A stretch of DNA of 64,000 bases from Kushneria konosiri. GTDB taxonomy: Bacteria; Pseudomonadota; Gammaproteobacteria; Pseudomonadales; Halomonadaceae. The notes under the pieces are model-generated. The model was not told the DNA's origin, did no database searches, and worked only from the letters and a program-made list of their open reading frames with translations. How positions within the stretch are numbered: position 1 is the first letter of the stretch; each line of letters begins with the position of its first letter. Of the stretch, positions 37,784 through 47,368 are shown piece after piece. Position numbers and translations under genes: made by a program. The stretch is taken from positions 1,302,001-1,366,000 of the forward strand of contig NZ_CP021323.1 of the NCBI RefSeq assembly GCF_002155145.1, written 5' to 3'.

Positions 37784-38650
37784 ATGACCCGAACCGTCGA
37801 TACCTGGATTCTTGCGGCACAGTGTCCCAGCCTGCTGGGCACCGTCGATGTCGTCACGCGCTTTCTCAGGGAGCAGCGCTGCTACATCACCGAACTCAGT
37901 TCCTTTGACGATCGCTTGAACGAAGGGTTTTTCATTCGGGCCGAGTTTCGCCCGCTGGAGGACGGCTTCAGCAGCGAGACCTTCGAGAAGGACTTTGGCG
38001 AGCGCGCGCGGGAATTCGACATGTCGTTTGAACTGACACCGCCGAACAAGCGCACAAGGGTCGTGATCATGGTCTCAAAGGCCGACCATTGCCTGAACGA
38101 TCTGCTGTATCGCTACCGCACCCATCAGCTGCCGATGGAGATCTGTGCCGTCGTCTCCAACCATCCCGACCTGGAGCCGCTGGCCCAGTGGCACGGCCTG
38201 CCCTGGTATCATCTGCCGGTCACCCCGGAGACCCGCGAACAGCAGGAGCAGCAGATTCTCGACATCATCGAGCGCACCGATGCCGAACTTGTAATACTGG
38301 CGCGCTACATGCAGGTGCTGTCGGCGCACATGTGTGATGTGCTGGCCGGACGCGCGATCAATATTCACCATTCCCTGCTGCCCGGTTTCAAGGGTGCCAG
38401 ACCCTACCATCAGGCCTACGAGAAGGGCGTCAAACTGGTGGGTGCCACGGCGCACTACATCAACAACGACCTTGATGAAGGCCCCATCATCGCCCAGGGG
38501 GTCGAGACGGTGGATCACGCCCACTATCCCGAGGATCTGGTGGCAAAGGGGCGCGACATCGAGTGTCTGACGCTGGCCCGGGCGATCGGTTATCACCTCG
38601 AGCGCCGCGTGTTTCTCTATTCAGGCCGCACGGTCGTGCTTGATCGCTAG
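37784..38650 (+). CDS. purU: Formyltetrahydrofolate deformylase
   Basis: 288 aa. N-terminal ACT domain (about 8-85; AAQCPSLLGTVDVVTRFL) and formyltransferase-like hydrolase domain with NIHHSLLPGFKGARPYHQAY and the catalytic Asp in HYINNDLDEGPIIAQ. It releases formate and THF from 10-formyl-THF, relieving the one-carbon load from sarcosine oxidation. The stop codon TAG overlaps the last codon of the IS481 transposase remnant on the other strand, yet the C-terminus is of normal length. Confidence 0.93.
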   Translation: MTRTVDTWILAAQCPSLLGTVDVVTRFLREQRCYITELSSFDDRLNEGFFIRAEFRPLEDGFSSETFEKDFGERAREFDMSFELTPPNKRTRVVIMVSKADHCLNDLLYRYRTHQLPMEICAVVSNHPDLEPLAQWHGLPWYHLPVTPETREQQEQQILDIIERTDAELVILARYMQVLSAHMCDVLAGRAINIHHSLLPGFKGARPYHQAYEKGVKLVGATAHYINNDLDEGPIIAQGVETVDHAHYPEDLVAKGRDIECLTLARAIGYHLERRVFLYSGRTVVLDR

Positions 38651-39597
38651 GTGCTTGATCTTGGGAAGTAATGGTTCGGATCATGATAGAACTTGTCCGA
38701 GTCATTCTGCCATCTTTCCAGAATAAATCCGATGGGCATTTTGCCTTTCAGAGAGCGTAGCGACCTGGCAATATTATAGGCTCACAGATAATCCCTCAGA
38801 TGCGCAACAAGCTCTTCCGGCGTGGCTAATGAAAACTGCGGGTCGTGGCATTTTTGAGGGTCTGGTTCATCCGTTCGACCTGACCATTGGTCTAGGGGTG
38901 GAAGAGGCGGGTCAGGCGATGCTCGGTACCATGCTTACGGCAGATCACATCGAATCGATGGGGTTTATAAGCCTCGGTGCCGCGGCTTTTGGCGAACTGC
39001 ACGCCATTGTCGGTCAACACCGTATGCACCCGGTAAGGCAGTTGTTGCACGACATCTTCAAGAAAGGCGGCGGCCTGATCGCGATTGGCCTTCCGATAAA
39101 GCCGGGCATGGAAAAATTTCGGGGTACGATCAACGCCCACGAATAGGTATGCCCAGCCTTAGCCGGGGCGAACGTCACAGACATCGAGATGCAGACAGCT
39201 GATCGGATATTGTCTGAATGCCTACCCCTTAGCCGATGACGAAGTTTTCCACGGCAGCTGGCTGATGCCGTGCCGCTGATAAAGGCGGTGCAGGCTGGAG
39301 AGGACCAGGTGTGGGATAAAGCGCTGCAGCGTGAACAGGCAGTCATCCAGTGGTAAGATGAGTGGTTCGCAGAAAGGTGACGGCAGCGGCTTCCTTTATT
39401 GGTGTCAGGGACGATGAGCGCGAAGCCTTTGACCCCATCCTGTCGTCCTCGATCGACGCCCGCTGGCGCCACTTGCGCACGGTTTTTGGGTTGAGGTTGT
39501 AGCGCCAACTCAACTCCGCGACCGAAGCTGTCGATCGCTGTATCTCTGCTCTGATAGCGTGAGTGGTCGTGGCGCGTTGGTGAAGTATCTGAGCCAT
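38647..39597 (-). pseudogene. IS481-family transposase remnant
   Basis: Minus-strand pieces align in order to an IS481 transposase: helix-turn-helix N-terminus (MAQILHQRATTTHAIRAEI, YNLNPKTVRKWRQRA), the DDE core (VGVDRTPKFFHARLYRKANRDQAAAFLEDV, YRVHTVLTDNGVQF), then TNGQVERMNQTLKNAT and a C-terminus with DPNHYFPRSST and TAG. The pieces are in different frames with several stops, so it is dead. Upstream sequence to about 39650 looks like the IS end. The 3' end is cut at or near the purU stop, where the 10-mer GTGCTTGATC occurs twice (38635 and 38651). Confidence 0.8.
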
Positions 39598-39657
39598 GGA
39601 TCCTCATCTGACAGTGGCTTGTAGAATAGCCCCTTACACTCTGGTACCAAACAACTA

Positions 39658-40128
39658 GGTTCTGTCTAAAAAGTCGGCTCTCATGCAGCGCTCGATCCAA
39701 GCCAGTGTCACCATGGCTCTGAAGCTGCTGGTTAGCTTGTAATAACGGATATTCAATCGGCGCTTCTCCTTGAGCCAGCCGAACAGCCGCTCTACCACAT
39801 TACGCTGACTGTATCTGGATCGGTTGAACTGATGCGCAAAGCCCGGTCATGAACGGCGACACATACGGTGTCGAGGAATGACTGGAGGCATGCCATGACG
39901 CATGCAGTAGCGCCTCAGGTCACTGCTATCGTATTTCTTGTCCGCCACAATTTAGCGGTCACGCTTTCGAGGCAGGCCATCTCTACAAGGGCGCTCCATG
40001 GCCTATAGTGGAGAAACGATAACCTTAATCATTTGCCAGCACAGTCGGAAAGCTCGCAATGGCCTGCCATAGCGGTCTCGTATTCAATAAACAGGGAAGT
40101 ATAACAATCATACCTTTTAGGCAGAGCC
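39658..40128 (-). mobile_element. Decayed IS5-family element with terminal repeats
   Basis: Terminal inverted repeats GGTTCTGTCTAAAAAG (39658-39673) and CCTTTTAGGCAGAGCC (40113-40128) match at 13 of 16 positions. Each end is flanked by TA, the target duplicated by IS427-group IS5 elements. Inside, minus-strand fragments of the transposase survive, notably RNVVERLFGWLKEKRRLNIRY and SSFRAMVTLAWIERCMRAD. At about 470 bp it has lost roughly half of a normal element. It abuts the IS481 remnant. Confidence 0.8.
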
Positions 40129-40152
40129 TAAGTTTATAAACGCAAATCCGTT

Positions 40153-40485
40153 TTATTCCTTATCATAATCTTTTGCAATAATGATCATATACCGATGTTG
40201 ATTTAAGTATGTTCTCCGAGAAGGGCAGTAGTAGTGTTGATGGCTATATAAAGGAAGTGAGTTAAGGAAATATGCTTCTCCATTTTTAACATTAGGAGAT
40301 TGATGACCTAATAACGTTTCGCTGAATCGGTAACGGTTTCCATTCTGCACCAAGTGACCCATCCTAGTAAGAAGAGCCATGGCTGCGTCGCGATTAGCAT
40401 TATTGCGTAATGGGTTGGGGCCATGTTGCTTAATAAAAGCATAAGCGCGCTGCACTTTTTGCATGGCTAAGGTTAAAGATGGCAA
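40153..40485 (-). CDS. Hypothetical protein, low GC, possibly a fragment
   Basis: 110 codons, AT-rich. The N-terminal half (MQKVQRAYAFIKQHGPNPLRNNANRDAAMALLTRMGHLV) looks like a winged-helix tail of a larger replication or mobile-element protein; the second half is rich in Tyr and His. The start overlaps the divergent ORF at 40479, which makes a true gene start doubtful. I do not recognise it. Confidence 0.35.
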   Translation of the reverse strand: MPSLTLAMQKVQRAYAFIKQHGPNPLRNNANRDAAMALLTRMGHLVQNGNRYRFSETLLGHQSPNVKNGEAYFLNSLPLYSHQHYYCPSRRTYLNQHRYMIIIAKDYDKE

Positions 40486-41084
40486 GTTTTCAAGATATTG
40501 CTGTGATGAGTAATTTTGAATTTATACCAGCAGTTCCCGAAGGTTTTGGATACTTCGATTTTATTGCTGGCGCCAATGGCCTTGGTCCTTTGAGAAAGGC
40601 AAATCAAGAAGTGCGAGATTTTTTTGATAATTGGGTTGCTAATTCTTGGGTGAAAAGAAATTTACTGGGTTGGCTCGAAAATGCGTGGTCTGAAACGTAT
40701 CTAAGAAATTTAACGCTTAAGTGACTTAATGAGAAAGATGAAGAGCAATGTCATTGGGCTTGGGGATATTTGGGTAAAAAAGGTTATCCCTGTGGCTTTT
40801 TTAAGCCAAATAATAGTCGTGACCTGTGCTTTTTTTCGCAGGCGATAATAGATGGATTTCCCTCGTGGGATGGAGCCCTGCTTTTCTCGACAAAATTCAA
40901 AAAAGCTTGGGATCAGCAGATTTACAGAAGGAAACAGGAAGGACGGTCTTCACTGAACACTTATATAAGTCATGAGGCGAAAGCAATGCTCGATTCTATT
41001 TCAGAGCAAAGGGGAGAGAGGATAAGCGTTGTTATCGAAAGCATGATAACAAAAACCTATCGGAGTCAAATTTCTGATATCTGA
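40479..41084 (+). pseudogene. Unknown protein with RHH-like C-terminus, split by in-frame TGA
   Basis: Two open segments (40479-40724 and 40725-41084) are in the same frame with TGA at 40722-40724 between. Protein-like sequence runs across the stop (ETYLRNLTLK, stop, LNEKDEEQCHWAWGYLGKKG). The downstream piece has no ATG until 40986. Together they encode about 201 residues. The end (SLNTYISHEAKAMLDSISEQRGERISVVIESMI) resembles a ribbon-helix-helix DNA-binding fold. AT-rich, next to the integrase. Either a nonsense-mutated island gene or two short genes. Confidence 0.5.
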
Positions 41085-41147
41085 CAAGCGAGTGATCGTT
41101 TACTTTATTTGTTATCAAAGTAGATTTTTTAAAAAGATGTATTTACT

Positions 41148-42356
41148 TTATTTTAGAGAGACTAAGTCAGACACTTTTTGATGAGCGATCTTTCGCTCCT
41201 GAAAATAATCGTATCGGTCATAGATGCCTTCAACGCCCTTGATCTTGTGGTTCAGGCAGCGCTCTGCCACATGTGCCGGGGTGCCTGTGGCAGCCAGCAG
41301 GCTTCGGCAGGTACGACGTAGATCATGCACGGTGAAAGGTTCCAGATCGCCCATTCGATTGTCTGGCTGTTGCTTCTTGCCGGGCTCGCTGCCAAACAGC
41401 TTGGCGATAGCACGATTCAGCGTGTCCTTGCCCATATGAGGAGATCTGTTACCCCGTCGGCTGGGGAATACAAACTCCGAGCCGCAGGCCCGTATCCTGA
41501 GCTCCTCCAGCCAATCGATGGCCTGAGGGGGAAGCGGGATCCTGATGCCGATGCCGGACTTGCTGCGCTCCCCAGGCAGTGTCCATTGGCTGTTGGCCAG
41601 ATCGAATTCTTTCCATCGTGCTTCGGTCAGCTCGGTCTTTCTTGTTCCCAGTACCACCAAGAGCGCGCAGGCGAGATAATTCTCTCTACTAAAGCTTGCG
41701 TTGTTTTCTCGAAACACGGTGAAAGCCGTGTTGATCTCGTCCAGGGTCAGGGCTCGGCTACGGCTTTTTTCCACACCGCCGGCGTCATTAACGTTGAAGG
41801 CTGTTGCCGGGTTATAGGTGATAAGCCCCAGCTTGATGGCATGGTTAAACAACTGCTTCAGATACATCAATGTATCATTGGCGATCGTTGGTCGGCCGCT
41901 GTGCGCCACTTTCCTGACGATCCCTCTTACTTCCATGGGCGTCACGGTATCCAGCTCTCGTTTGCCCAAGCTGGGGGCCACTTCCTTGTGATAAATACGG
42001 TATGGGATTCTGGGATGCTTGAGACGCTTCTCGAGATCCGGATACCAGTCTGCAAACAGGTCGTCGACGGTTCTTATCGACACCTGCTGTTCCTGCTTGC
42101 GTGCCTCAATGGGGTCAATGCCATCCTGAACCAGCTTCTGATGGTCCTGAGCTCTGACTCGGGCTTCTGCAAGAGAGAGATGAGCATGTTTGCCCAGCGT
42201 CATCTCCCGGCGTTTACCCGATAGCGTGTACCTCAACATCCAGTATGGAGTGCCCTTTTGCGGCACCATGAGGTACAGGCCATCACCGTCGCTGTAACGC
42301 CCGGCTTCTCCTCCCTTGATAAGGGCCTGCACCTTTCTGGCATTGAGGCTTCCCAT
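41148..42356 (-). CDS. P4-type tyrosine integrase of the island
   Basis: 402 aa from ATG 42356, giving the standard MGSLNARKVQALIKGGEAGRYSDGDGLYLMV beginning; the frame is open further upstream. N-terminal DUF4102 arm-binding domain (about 1-90), core-binding domain (about 100-190) and catalytic domain: Arg of LGTRKTELTEARW, HDLRRTCRS, the second His of LNHKIKGVEG and Tyr nucleophile in IYDRYDY. It lies 334 bp from the yicC core site and reads inward. It should catalyse integration and excision at the yicC 3' end. Confidence 0.92.
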   Translation of the reverse strand: MGSLNARKVQALIKGGEAGRYSDGDGLYLMVPQKGTPYWMLRYTLSGKRREMTLGKHAHLSLAEARVRAQDHQKLVQDGIDPIEARKQEQQVSIRTVDDLFADWYPDLEKRLKHPRIPYRIYHKEVAPSLGKRELDTVTPMEVRGIVRKVAHSGRPTIANDTLMYLKQLFNHAIKLGLITYNPATAFNVNDAGGVEKSRSRALTLDEINTAFTVFRENNASFSRENYLACALLVVLGTRKTELTEARWKEFDLANSQWTLPGERSKSGIGIRIPLPPQAIDWLEELRIRACGSEFVFPSRRGNRSPHMGKDTLNRAIAKLFGSEPGKKQQPDNRMGDLEPFTVHDLRRTCRSLLAATGTPAHVAERCLNHKIKGVEGIYDRYDYFQERKIAHQKVSDLVSLK

Positions 42357-42690
42357 GGCTCTTTTCTCTTCTGAGTGAAAACGGATGGAGAACGGTTTCT
42401 CCGGATACTCCGAACAATCCAGCCCTGCCACAACAGAGCGTCTGCCTATGCCTGCTCCACTCGAGGAGTGGGCAGCTAACTCACTGTGAACGTTACAGAA
42501 TCGGCAGGCGGTGGGGAGTACTTTCGATGATAAACGGCAAAAAGTGGGGAGGCAACGAGTTTACTCCCCACTTTACTACCCAAAAGGATGTGGATTTTGA
42601 CAGATTTTGATGGACGTCAGTGGACCGTATTTCGATAAAAATTCTTTAAAAACAATGGATATATGTATTGATGTAGCTTTTTATAGACTT
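42357..42690. other. Right arm of island between integrase and attR
   Basis: 334 bp without a gene. It holds the GTGGGGAG inverted repeat, the arm-type 13-mer TTTACTACCCAAA (42572-42584) and an AT-rich stretch up to the core. It presumably contains the integrase promoter. Confidence 0.5.
42541..42574. repeat. 11-bp inverted repeat beside arm site
   Basis: AAAGTGGGGAG (42541-42551) and CTCCCCACTTT (42564-42574) are perfect complements around 12 nt. A further GTGGGGAGT lies near 42511. Likely a binding site for integrase or an excisionase/regulator, since it directly abuts the arm-type 13-mer. Confidence 0.5.
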
Positions 42691-43556
42691 TACTCGATAT
42701 TTTGAATCTGCTCGCGCATCTGCTCGATCAGTACCTTCAGCTCCACCGCGCAGCGAGTGGTATCGGTCACTGCGGCCTTGGACGAGAGCGTGTTGGCTTC
42801 GCGGTTGAGTTCCTGCATCAGAAAGTCGAGCCGGCGGCCGACAGGGCCTTTTTGCGTGAGCTGGCGCTCGACTTCATCCACGTGAGTTTCCAGCCGGTCG
42901 AGTTCCTCGGCGACATCGGCCTTTTGCGCCATCAATGCCATCTCCGCTTCCAGACGGGCCGGGTCGAGTTCGGCCTTCACGGTCTCCAGGCGCTCCAGAA
43001 TCTGGCGGCGCTGACGTTCCAGCACGGCCGGCAGGTGCGCCCGGACCTCTTCCACCTGAGCACGAATGCCGGTGAGGCGTTCGCGGATCAGCGCACAGAG
43101 CTGTTCGCCTTCGCGCTCACGACCGGCGTTCAGGTCATCAAGTGCCTGCGACATCAGCTTGAGCGCGGCAGCGCGCACGGCGTCCATGTCGATCTCGCCG
43201 CCACGTGAGACACCGGGATGATCGAGCAGCTCCAGCAGCGTTGGCATCGAGGCTTCCGGGGCATGACGGCGCAGGCGCGTCAGGGTGTCCATCAGCACTT
43301 CGAGATGCTCGACGTTGATATCGAGCCCGGCGCTGGCGCTCTGGGCGCGCTCAAAGCGCAGCGAGCACTCGATCTTGCCGCGCGAAAGCGCGCTGCGCAG
43401 GCTGTCACGAAAGGGCGCTTCAAGATCGCGCAGGGCGTCTGGCAGGCGAAAGTGGAGGTCGAGATAGCGCTGGTTGACCGAGCGAAGTTCGAGCGCAAGG
43501 CTGCCCCAGTCGGCATCCAGCGTCTGGCGGGTGAAGGCGGTCATGCTGCGTGCCAT
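42690..43556 (-). CDS. yicC: YicC endoribonuclease family protein
   Basis: 288 aa, full length, [10 protein letters not shown] start and conserved C-terminus [14 protein letters not shown]. YicC-like proteins are RNases (E. coli YicC/RnaY). The last 19 coding bases are the island core site; insertion replaced the original TAG stop by TAA supplied by the island while keeping the protein intact. Divergent from rph across 127 bp. Confidence 0.92.
   Translation of the reverse strand: MARSMTAFTRQTLDADWGSLALELRSVNQRYLDLHFRLPDALRDLEAPFRDSLRSALSRGKIECSLRFERAQSASAGLDINVEHLEVLMDTLTRLRRHAPEASMPTLLELLDHPGVSRGGEIDMDAVRAAALKLMSQALDDLNAGREREGEQLCALIRERLTGIRAQVEEVRAHLPAVLERQRRQILERLETVKAELDPARLEAEMALMAQKADVAEELDRLETHVDEVERQLTQKGPVGRRLDFLMQELNREANTLSSKAAVTDTTRCAVELKVLIEQMREQIQNIE
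42691..42709 (+). repeat. attR: island core site inside yicC
   Basis: TACTCGATATTTTGAATCT, the end of yicC on the minus strand, matching attL at 386-404 with one mismatch. Sequence to the right is coding yicC; sequence to the left is AT-rich island DNA. Confidence 0.8.
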
Positions 43557-43683
43557 GGGTGATCCTTGCGTAAGAGGTGAAAGCGATCAGTCTAAACGAT
43601 TCGTTCATTGCGCAGGCAGGCGTGTAAGATGCCCGGCCCGCCTTTTGGTTTGTGTCTTCATTTTTACCAGTAGAGAGAGTGTC

Positions 43684-44406
43684 ATGCGACCCAGTGGACG
43701 TGCCCCCGAGGCAACCCGTGAAATTACCCTGACCCGCGGCTACACGAAGCACGCCGAAGGCTCGGTGCTGGTCGCCTTTGGCGATACGCAGGTGCTGTGC
43801 ACGGCCAGTGTGGAAGCCGGTGTGCCGCGCTGGCTGCGCGGCAAGGGTCAGGGCTGGATTACCGCCGAGTACGGCATGCTGCCGCGTGCGACCCATACCC
43901 GCAGCGGCCGGGAAGCGGCCCGCGGCAAGCAGGGCGGGCGCACGGTCGAGATTCAGCGTCTGATCGGGCGCAGCCTGCGCGCGGCGGTGGATCTGAAAAA
44001 GCTCGGCGAGTTCACCATCACCATCGACTGCGATGTCCTGCAGGCCGATGGCGGCACGCGCACGGCGGCGATTACCGGCGGCTGCGTGGCGCTGGTCGAT
44101 GCAATCCAGTCGCTGCAGCGCAGCAAGCAGATCAAGACGGATCCGCTCAAGCAGCTGGTCAGCGCGGTCTCGGTCGGCATCTACAAGGGCCAGGCGGTGA
44201 CCGATCTGGACTACGCCGAGGACTCGCGCGCCGAAACCGACATGAACGTGGTCATGACCGCTGATGGTGGCATCATCGAGGTGCAGGGCACGGCCGAGAA
44301 GCAGTCGTTCTCGCGCGCCGAGCTCAATGCCATGATGGACATGGCCGAAGCCGGCTGCGAGCAGCTCTTTGCCCATCAGCGCGAAGCGCTGGGCATGGTC
44401 AGCTAA
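43684..44406 (+). CDS. rph: RNase PH
   Basis: 240 aa; phosphorolytic 3'-5' exoribonuclease trimming tRNA precursors. Starts [41 protein letters not shown]; contains the [10 protein letters not shown] and the [19 protein letters not shown] motif of the active site. ATG 43684 has GAGAG upstream; the open frame further upstream overlaps yicC and is not coding. Core gene, converging on the crc-like gene with a terminator between. Confidence 0.95.
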   Translation: MRPSGRAPEATREITLTRGYTKHAEGSVLVAFGDTQVLCTASVEAGVPRWLRGKGQGWITAEYGMLPRATHTRSGREAARGKQGGRTVEIQRLIGRSLRAAVDLKKLGEFTITIDCDVLQADGGTRTAAITGGCVALVDAIQSLQRSKQIKTDPLKQLVSAVSVGIYKGQAVTDLDYAEDSRAETDMNVVMTADGGIIEVQGTAEKQSFSRAELNAMMDMAEAGCEQLFAHQREALGMVS

Positions 44407-44445
44407 ACACCCGGGCATGGTCTGACAGCACAGGCGTCTGACGAC

Positions 44446-44478
44446 ACGGCCCCGGCAGCCAGAAGCTGCCGGGGCCGT
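44446..44478. terminator. Bidirectional terminator rph / crc
   Basis: Perfect 14-bp stem ACGGCCCCGGCAGC (44446-44459) and its complement (44465-44478) around CAGAA, between two convergent genes. Confidence 0.8.
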
Positions 44479-44539
44479 TGCGCGAAGGGACCGAAACAGG
44501 CGCAGTCGATGACGGCCGGAGCGTCATCGACTGCGGGGA

Positions 44540-45301
44540 TCAGAGTTCCAGATCGTACTCGATGATCAGCGGCGCGAACTCGCTGAAATCGGCGTCTCGA
44601 TCGATCCAGGCGCTCTTGACGGTGCGGGCAATGTCGGGACCTGTGATCTGATAGTCGGTGCGCCAGCCATCCTGACGCTTGCGCGGTACTTCGCTGTCGT
44701 GTTTCTGCCACCAGGTGTGATGGCCGGCGTTGCGCTCGACTTCACGGAAGGTGTCGACGAAGTCCATCGGCCCGAAGACCTGGTCCATGAAGGCGCGCTC
44801 TTCGGGGCGAAACCCGGGCGTGCTCTGATGTTCGGACCAGTGATCGAGATCGACGGTCTTGTGGGCGATGTACCAGCTGCCGGCGATGATGTACTGACGA
44901 CGCTTGCGGCGCAGCTTGCTGAGATAGTCGCTGTACTGCGCGATGAAGCGCTGCTTGGCGTGCGGGTCTTCCGGCATCAGAAAGGACGCGACGCTGAAGC
45001 GCTCGTAGTCGGCCTGCAGAAAGCGCCCTTCGTTGTCGCACTGCTCAAAGCCCAGACCATACATGATCGCCTTGGGAATCTTGCGGCAATAGATACCCAC
45101 GCCTGCAAAGTCGTCCTGCTCGGCATCCAGAAAATAGCCTTCATAGCCTTCCGGATAGAGGATCGAGTCGTCCAGCTCGAAGCTTTTGGTTTTCAGGTTC
45201 TGCACGCAGACGATGTCGGCGTCCTGCGCCTTCAGCCAGTCGAGAAAGCCCCGTTCGACGGCCCTGCGCATGCCATTGACGTTGATACTGGCGATTTTCA
45301 T
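44540..45301 (-). CDS. crc: Crc-like protein (catalytically dead ExoIII homologue)
   Basis: 253 aa, exonuclease III/EEP fold, often annotated as exodeoxyribonuclease III. The catalytic residues of ExoIII are gone: the metal-binding Glu is Asn35 (VCVQNLK for LQETK), GDxN is GSWY (IIAGSWYIAH), and the SDHAP end is SEFAPLI. Each substitution follows Pseudomonas Crc (GSLYVAH, SQHAPLI), and the rph-crc-pyrE order is the Pseudomonas one. Crc works with Hfq to repress translation of catabolic mRNAs. A role in controlling the island's catabolic genes is possible but not shown. Confidence 0.82.
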   Translation of the reverse strand: MKIASINVNGMRRAVERGFLDWLKAQDADIVCVQNLKTKSFELDDSILYPEGYEGYFLDAEQDDFAGVGIYCRKIPKAIMYGLGFEQCDNEGRFLQADYERFSVASFLMPEDPHAKQRFIAQYSDYLSKLRRKRRQYIIAGSWYIAHKTVDLDHWSEHQSTPGFRPEERAFMDQVFGPMDFVDTFREVERNAGHHTWWQKHDSEVPRKRQDGWRTDYQITGPDIARTVKSAWIDRDADFSEFAPLIIEYDLEL

Positions 45302-45387
45302 ACATGGTCCCTTGTTTTTCGCGCGTGTATGATACCCGAGCCTGACAGGTTTGGGTAAAGAGCCGGGACAAGAAATAAGGGTACGAC

Positions 45388-46035
45388 ATGTTTGACGAGC
45401 AGCGAGAATTCATCGAATTCGCCATTGCCGAGCAGGCGCTCCGCTTTGGCGAGTTCACTCTCAAGTCGGGGCGCGTCAGTCCCTATTTCTTCAATGCCGG
45501 TCATTTTCAAAGTGGTGCGGCACTGGCCATGCTGGGGCGCTGCTATGCCGGTGCCATCCAGCGTGCCGGCGTGGAATTCGATGTCCTGTTCGGCCCTGCC
45601 TACAAGGGCATCCCGCTGGCCTCGAGTACCGCCATTGCCATGGCGACTCATCATGACCGTAATCTGCCCTGGTCGTTCAATCGAAAGGAAGCCAAGGACC
45701 ACGGTGAAGGCGGCTCGATTGTCGGTGCACCGCTGTCCGGCCGCGTGCTGATCATTGATGATGTCATTACCGCCGGTACGGCCATCGGGGAGTCCATGGC
45801 CCTGATCGAGGCGGCCGGTGCCACCGCCGCCGGCGTGGTGGTGGCGCTGGATCGACAGGAGCGCGGGCAGGGTGACATCAGCGCCATCGAGGATGTTCGC
45901 AGGCGCTACAATATTCCGGTCATCCCGATCGTGACGCTGGCGGGCATTCTCGAATATCTCGAGACCCACGGCGATGCCGCGCTTGCCCCTCATGCCCGGG
46001 CCATTGAAGATTATCGCGCGCGCTACGGCGTTTAG
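45388..46035 (+). CDS. pyrE: Orotate phosphoribosyltransferase
   Basis: 215 aa; converts orotate and PRPP to OMP in pyrimidine synthesis. [12 protein letters not shown] and the PRPP loop [16 protein letters not shown] are intact. Ribosome site AAGGGTA before ATG 45388. Divergent from crc, 86 bp apart. Confidence 0.95.
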   Translation: MFDEQREFIEFAIAEQALRFGEFTLKSGRVSPYFFNAGHFQSGAALAMLGRCYAGAIQRAGVEFDVLFGPAYKGIPLASSTAIAMATHHDRNLPWSFNRKEAKDHGEGGSIVGAPLSGRVLIIDDVITAGTAIGESMALIEAAGATAAGVVVALDRQERGQGDISAIEDVRRRYNIPVIPIVTLAGILEYLETHGDAALAPHARAIEDYRARYGV

Positions 46036-46214
46036 GCCAACGGCGTCAAACCCTGGTAAGGTAGCCTTGATACAAAGGAGGCCATCATGACGGCTCGTTC
46101 ACTCATGATGGCACAATGCAGCGGTACACACCGGTCTGTATGACCGCAGGCGAACGGATTCCTCTCTGACAGCCCGCGTCCCGTTCAAGGGGACGGCAAG
46201 CCAAGGACTTCAAA

Positions 46215-46766
46215 ATGAAAAAGATCATCATCCCGGTACTGGGCGCAGGCCTTGCCCTTTCAAGTCTTAATGCTTCGGCTCTGAGCGTCTCTGCCAGTGG
46301 TGGCGAGGATGCCCATAGCGTTCAGGTCAATCAGGGGCTGCTGCCGGGCTTTAGTGCCGGACTGGGTTATTTCAGCACCAACGATAGCGGCAACAATACC
46401 AAGGCCTACTCCGGCCAGCTGATGTTCTCGCCCTATCTGCCGGGTGTCGATGTGTCCGTCGGCGGGCGCTATCAGTATCTGGACTCCGACTATGGTGATG
46501 GGGGCGGCCTGGGACTGGGCGGCTCGGCCTATGTCGACACCCCGATTCCGCGCGTCAGCGTGGGCGGCTACGGCTTCTACACGCCGGAAGGTCTGACCCA
46601 TGGCGATGTCAACGAAAGCTACGAATACGGCGCCCGCGCCCGTGCCACGCTGATTGCCAACACCTACGGCTATGTGGGCTATCGCTATTATCATACCGAT
46701 TTCGACAACCATGACGGCAAGACGCTGTTCAGCGGTCCGGAACTGGGCGTTTCCGTCGGTTTCTAG
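46215..46766 (+). CDS. YfaZ-family outer membrane protein
   Basis: 183 aa with signal peptide (1-22, LNASA) and a beta-barrel pattern of alternating hydrophobic residues, Gly/Tyr-rich ([32 protein letters not shown]), ending with the C-terminal Phe typical of Bam substrates (GVSVGF). Predicted small outer-membrane barrel of the YfaZ family; function unknown. Monocistronic with its own terminator. Confidence 0.85.
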   Translation: MKKIIIPVLGAGLALSSLNASALSVSASGGEDAHSVQVNQGLLPGFSAGLGYFSTNDSGNNTKAYSGQLMFSPYLPGVDVSVGGRYQYLDSDYGDGGGLGLGGSAYVDTPIPRVSVGGYGFYTPEGLTHGDVNESYEYGARARATLIANTYGYVGYRYYHTDFDNHDGKTLFSGPELGVSVGF

Positions 46767-46786
46767 ATCGGCAGACGTCTGACGCG

Positions 46787-46816
46787 AGCGGGCCCGGCCT
46801 TCGTGCCGGGCCCGCT
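46787..46816. terminator. Hairpin terminator after YfaZ gene
   Basis: AGCGGGCCCGGC (46787-46798), loop CTTCGT, GCCGGGCCCGCT (46805-46816): a perfect 12-bp GC-rich stem, no T run. Confidence 0.75.
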
Positions 46817-46864
46817 GTCGTTGGTATCCGCGATATCAATCTTCGAAATAGAGACGCCCTGCCC

Positions 46865-47368
46865 ATGCTGGATATCGCCCTGTTCGAGCCGGAAATCGCG
46901 CCCAATACCGGCAACATCATCAGACTCTGCGCCAATACCGGCTTTCGCCTGCACCTGATCGAGCCGCTCGGTTTTGAACTCGATGACAAGCGCCTGCGTC
47001 GGGCCGGGCTCGATTATCACGAGTGGGCCCGTGTTCAGGTGCACGCCTCGCTTGAGGCCTTCATGACGGCAGTCGAACCCCAGCGGCTGCTGGCCATTAC
47101 CACACGGGGGCGCACCCGCCACGATCACGTCGCCTATCAAACCGGCGATGCGCTGCTGTTTGGCCCGGAAAGCCGAGGTCTGCCGCAGGCGCTGATTGAC
47201 AGCCTGCCCGAGGATCAGCGCCTGCGCATTCCCATGCGTGCTGATAGTCGCAGCCTTAATCTCTCCAACGCCTGCGCGGTGCTGGTCTATGAAGCCTGGC
47301 GACAGCTGGATTTCGATGGGGCGTTGTCATCCGGGCCCTCGAGCGATTTCGTCATGAACACGCTGTAG
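46865..47368 (+). CDS. trmL: tRNA (cytidine/uridine-2'-O-)-methyltransferase TrmL
   Basis: 167 aa SPOUT methyltransferase, starts [26 protein letters not shown]; the knot carries GPESRGLP and [23 protein letters not shown]. Methylates the wobble nucleotide of tRNA-Leu. Its last about 80 bp overlap the end of the GNAT gene on the opposite strand. Confidence 0.93.
   Translation: MLDIALFEPEIAPNTGNIIRLCANTGFRLHLIEPLGFELDDKRLRRAGLDYHEWARVQVHASLEAFMTAVEPQRLLAITTRGRTRHDHVAYQTGDALLFGPESRGLPQALIDSLPEDQRLRIPMRADSRSLNLSNACAVLVYEAWRQLDFDGALSSGPSSDFVMNTL

Noticed and set aside
40722-40724. UGA as selenocysteine
   Set aside because: No Cys-aligned position known, no visible SECIS-like hairpin right after it, and no Sec context; a nonsense change is simpler.
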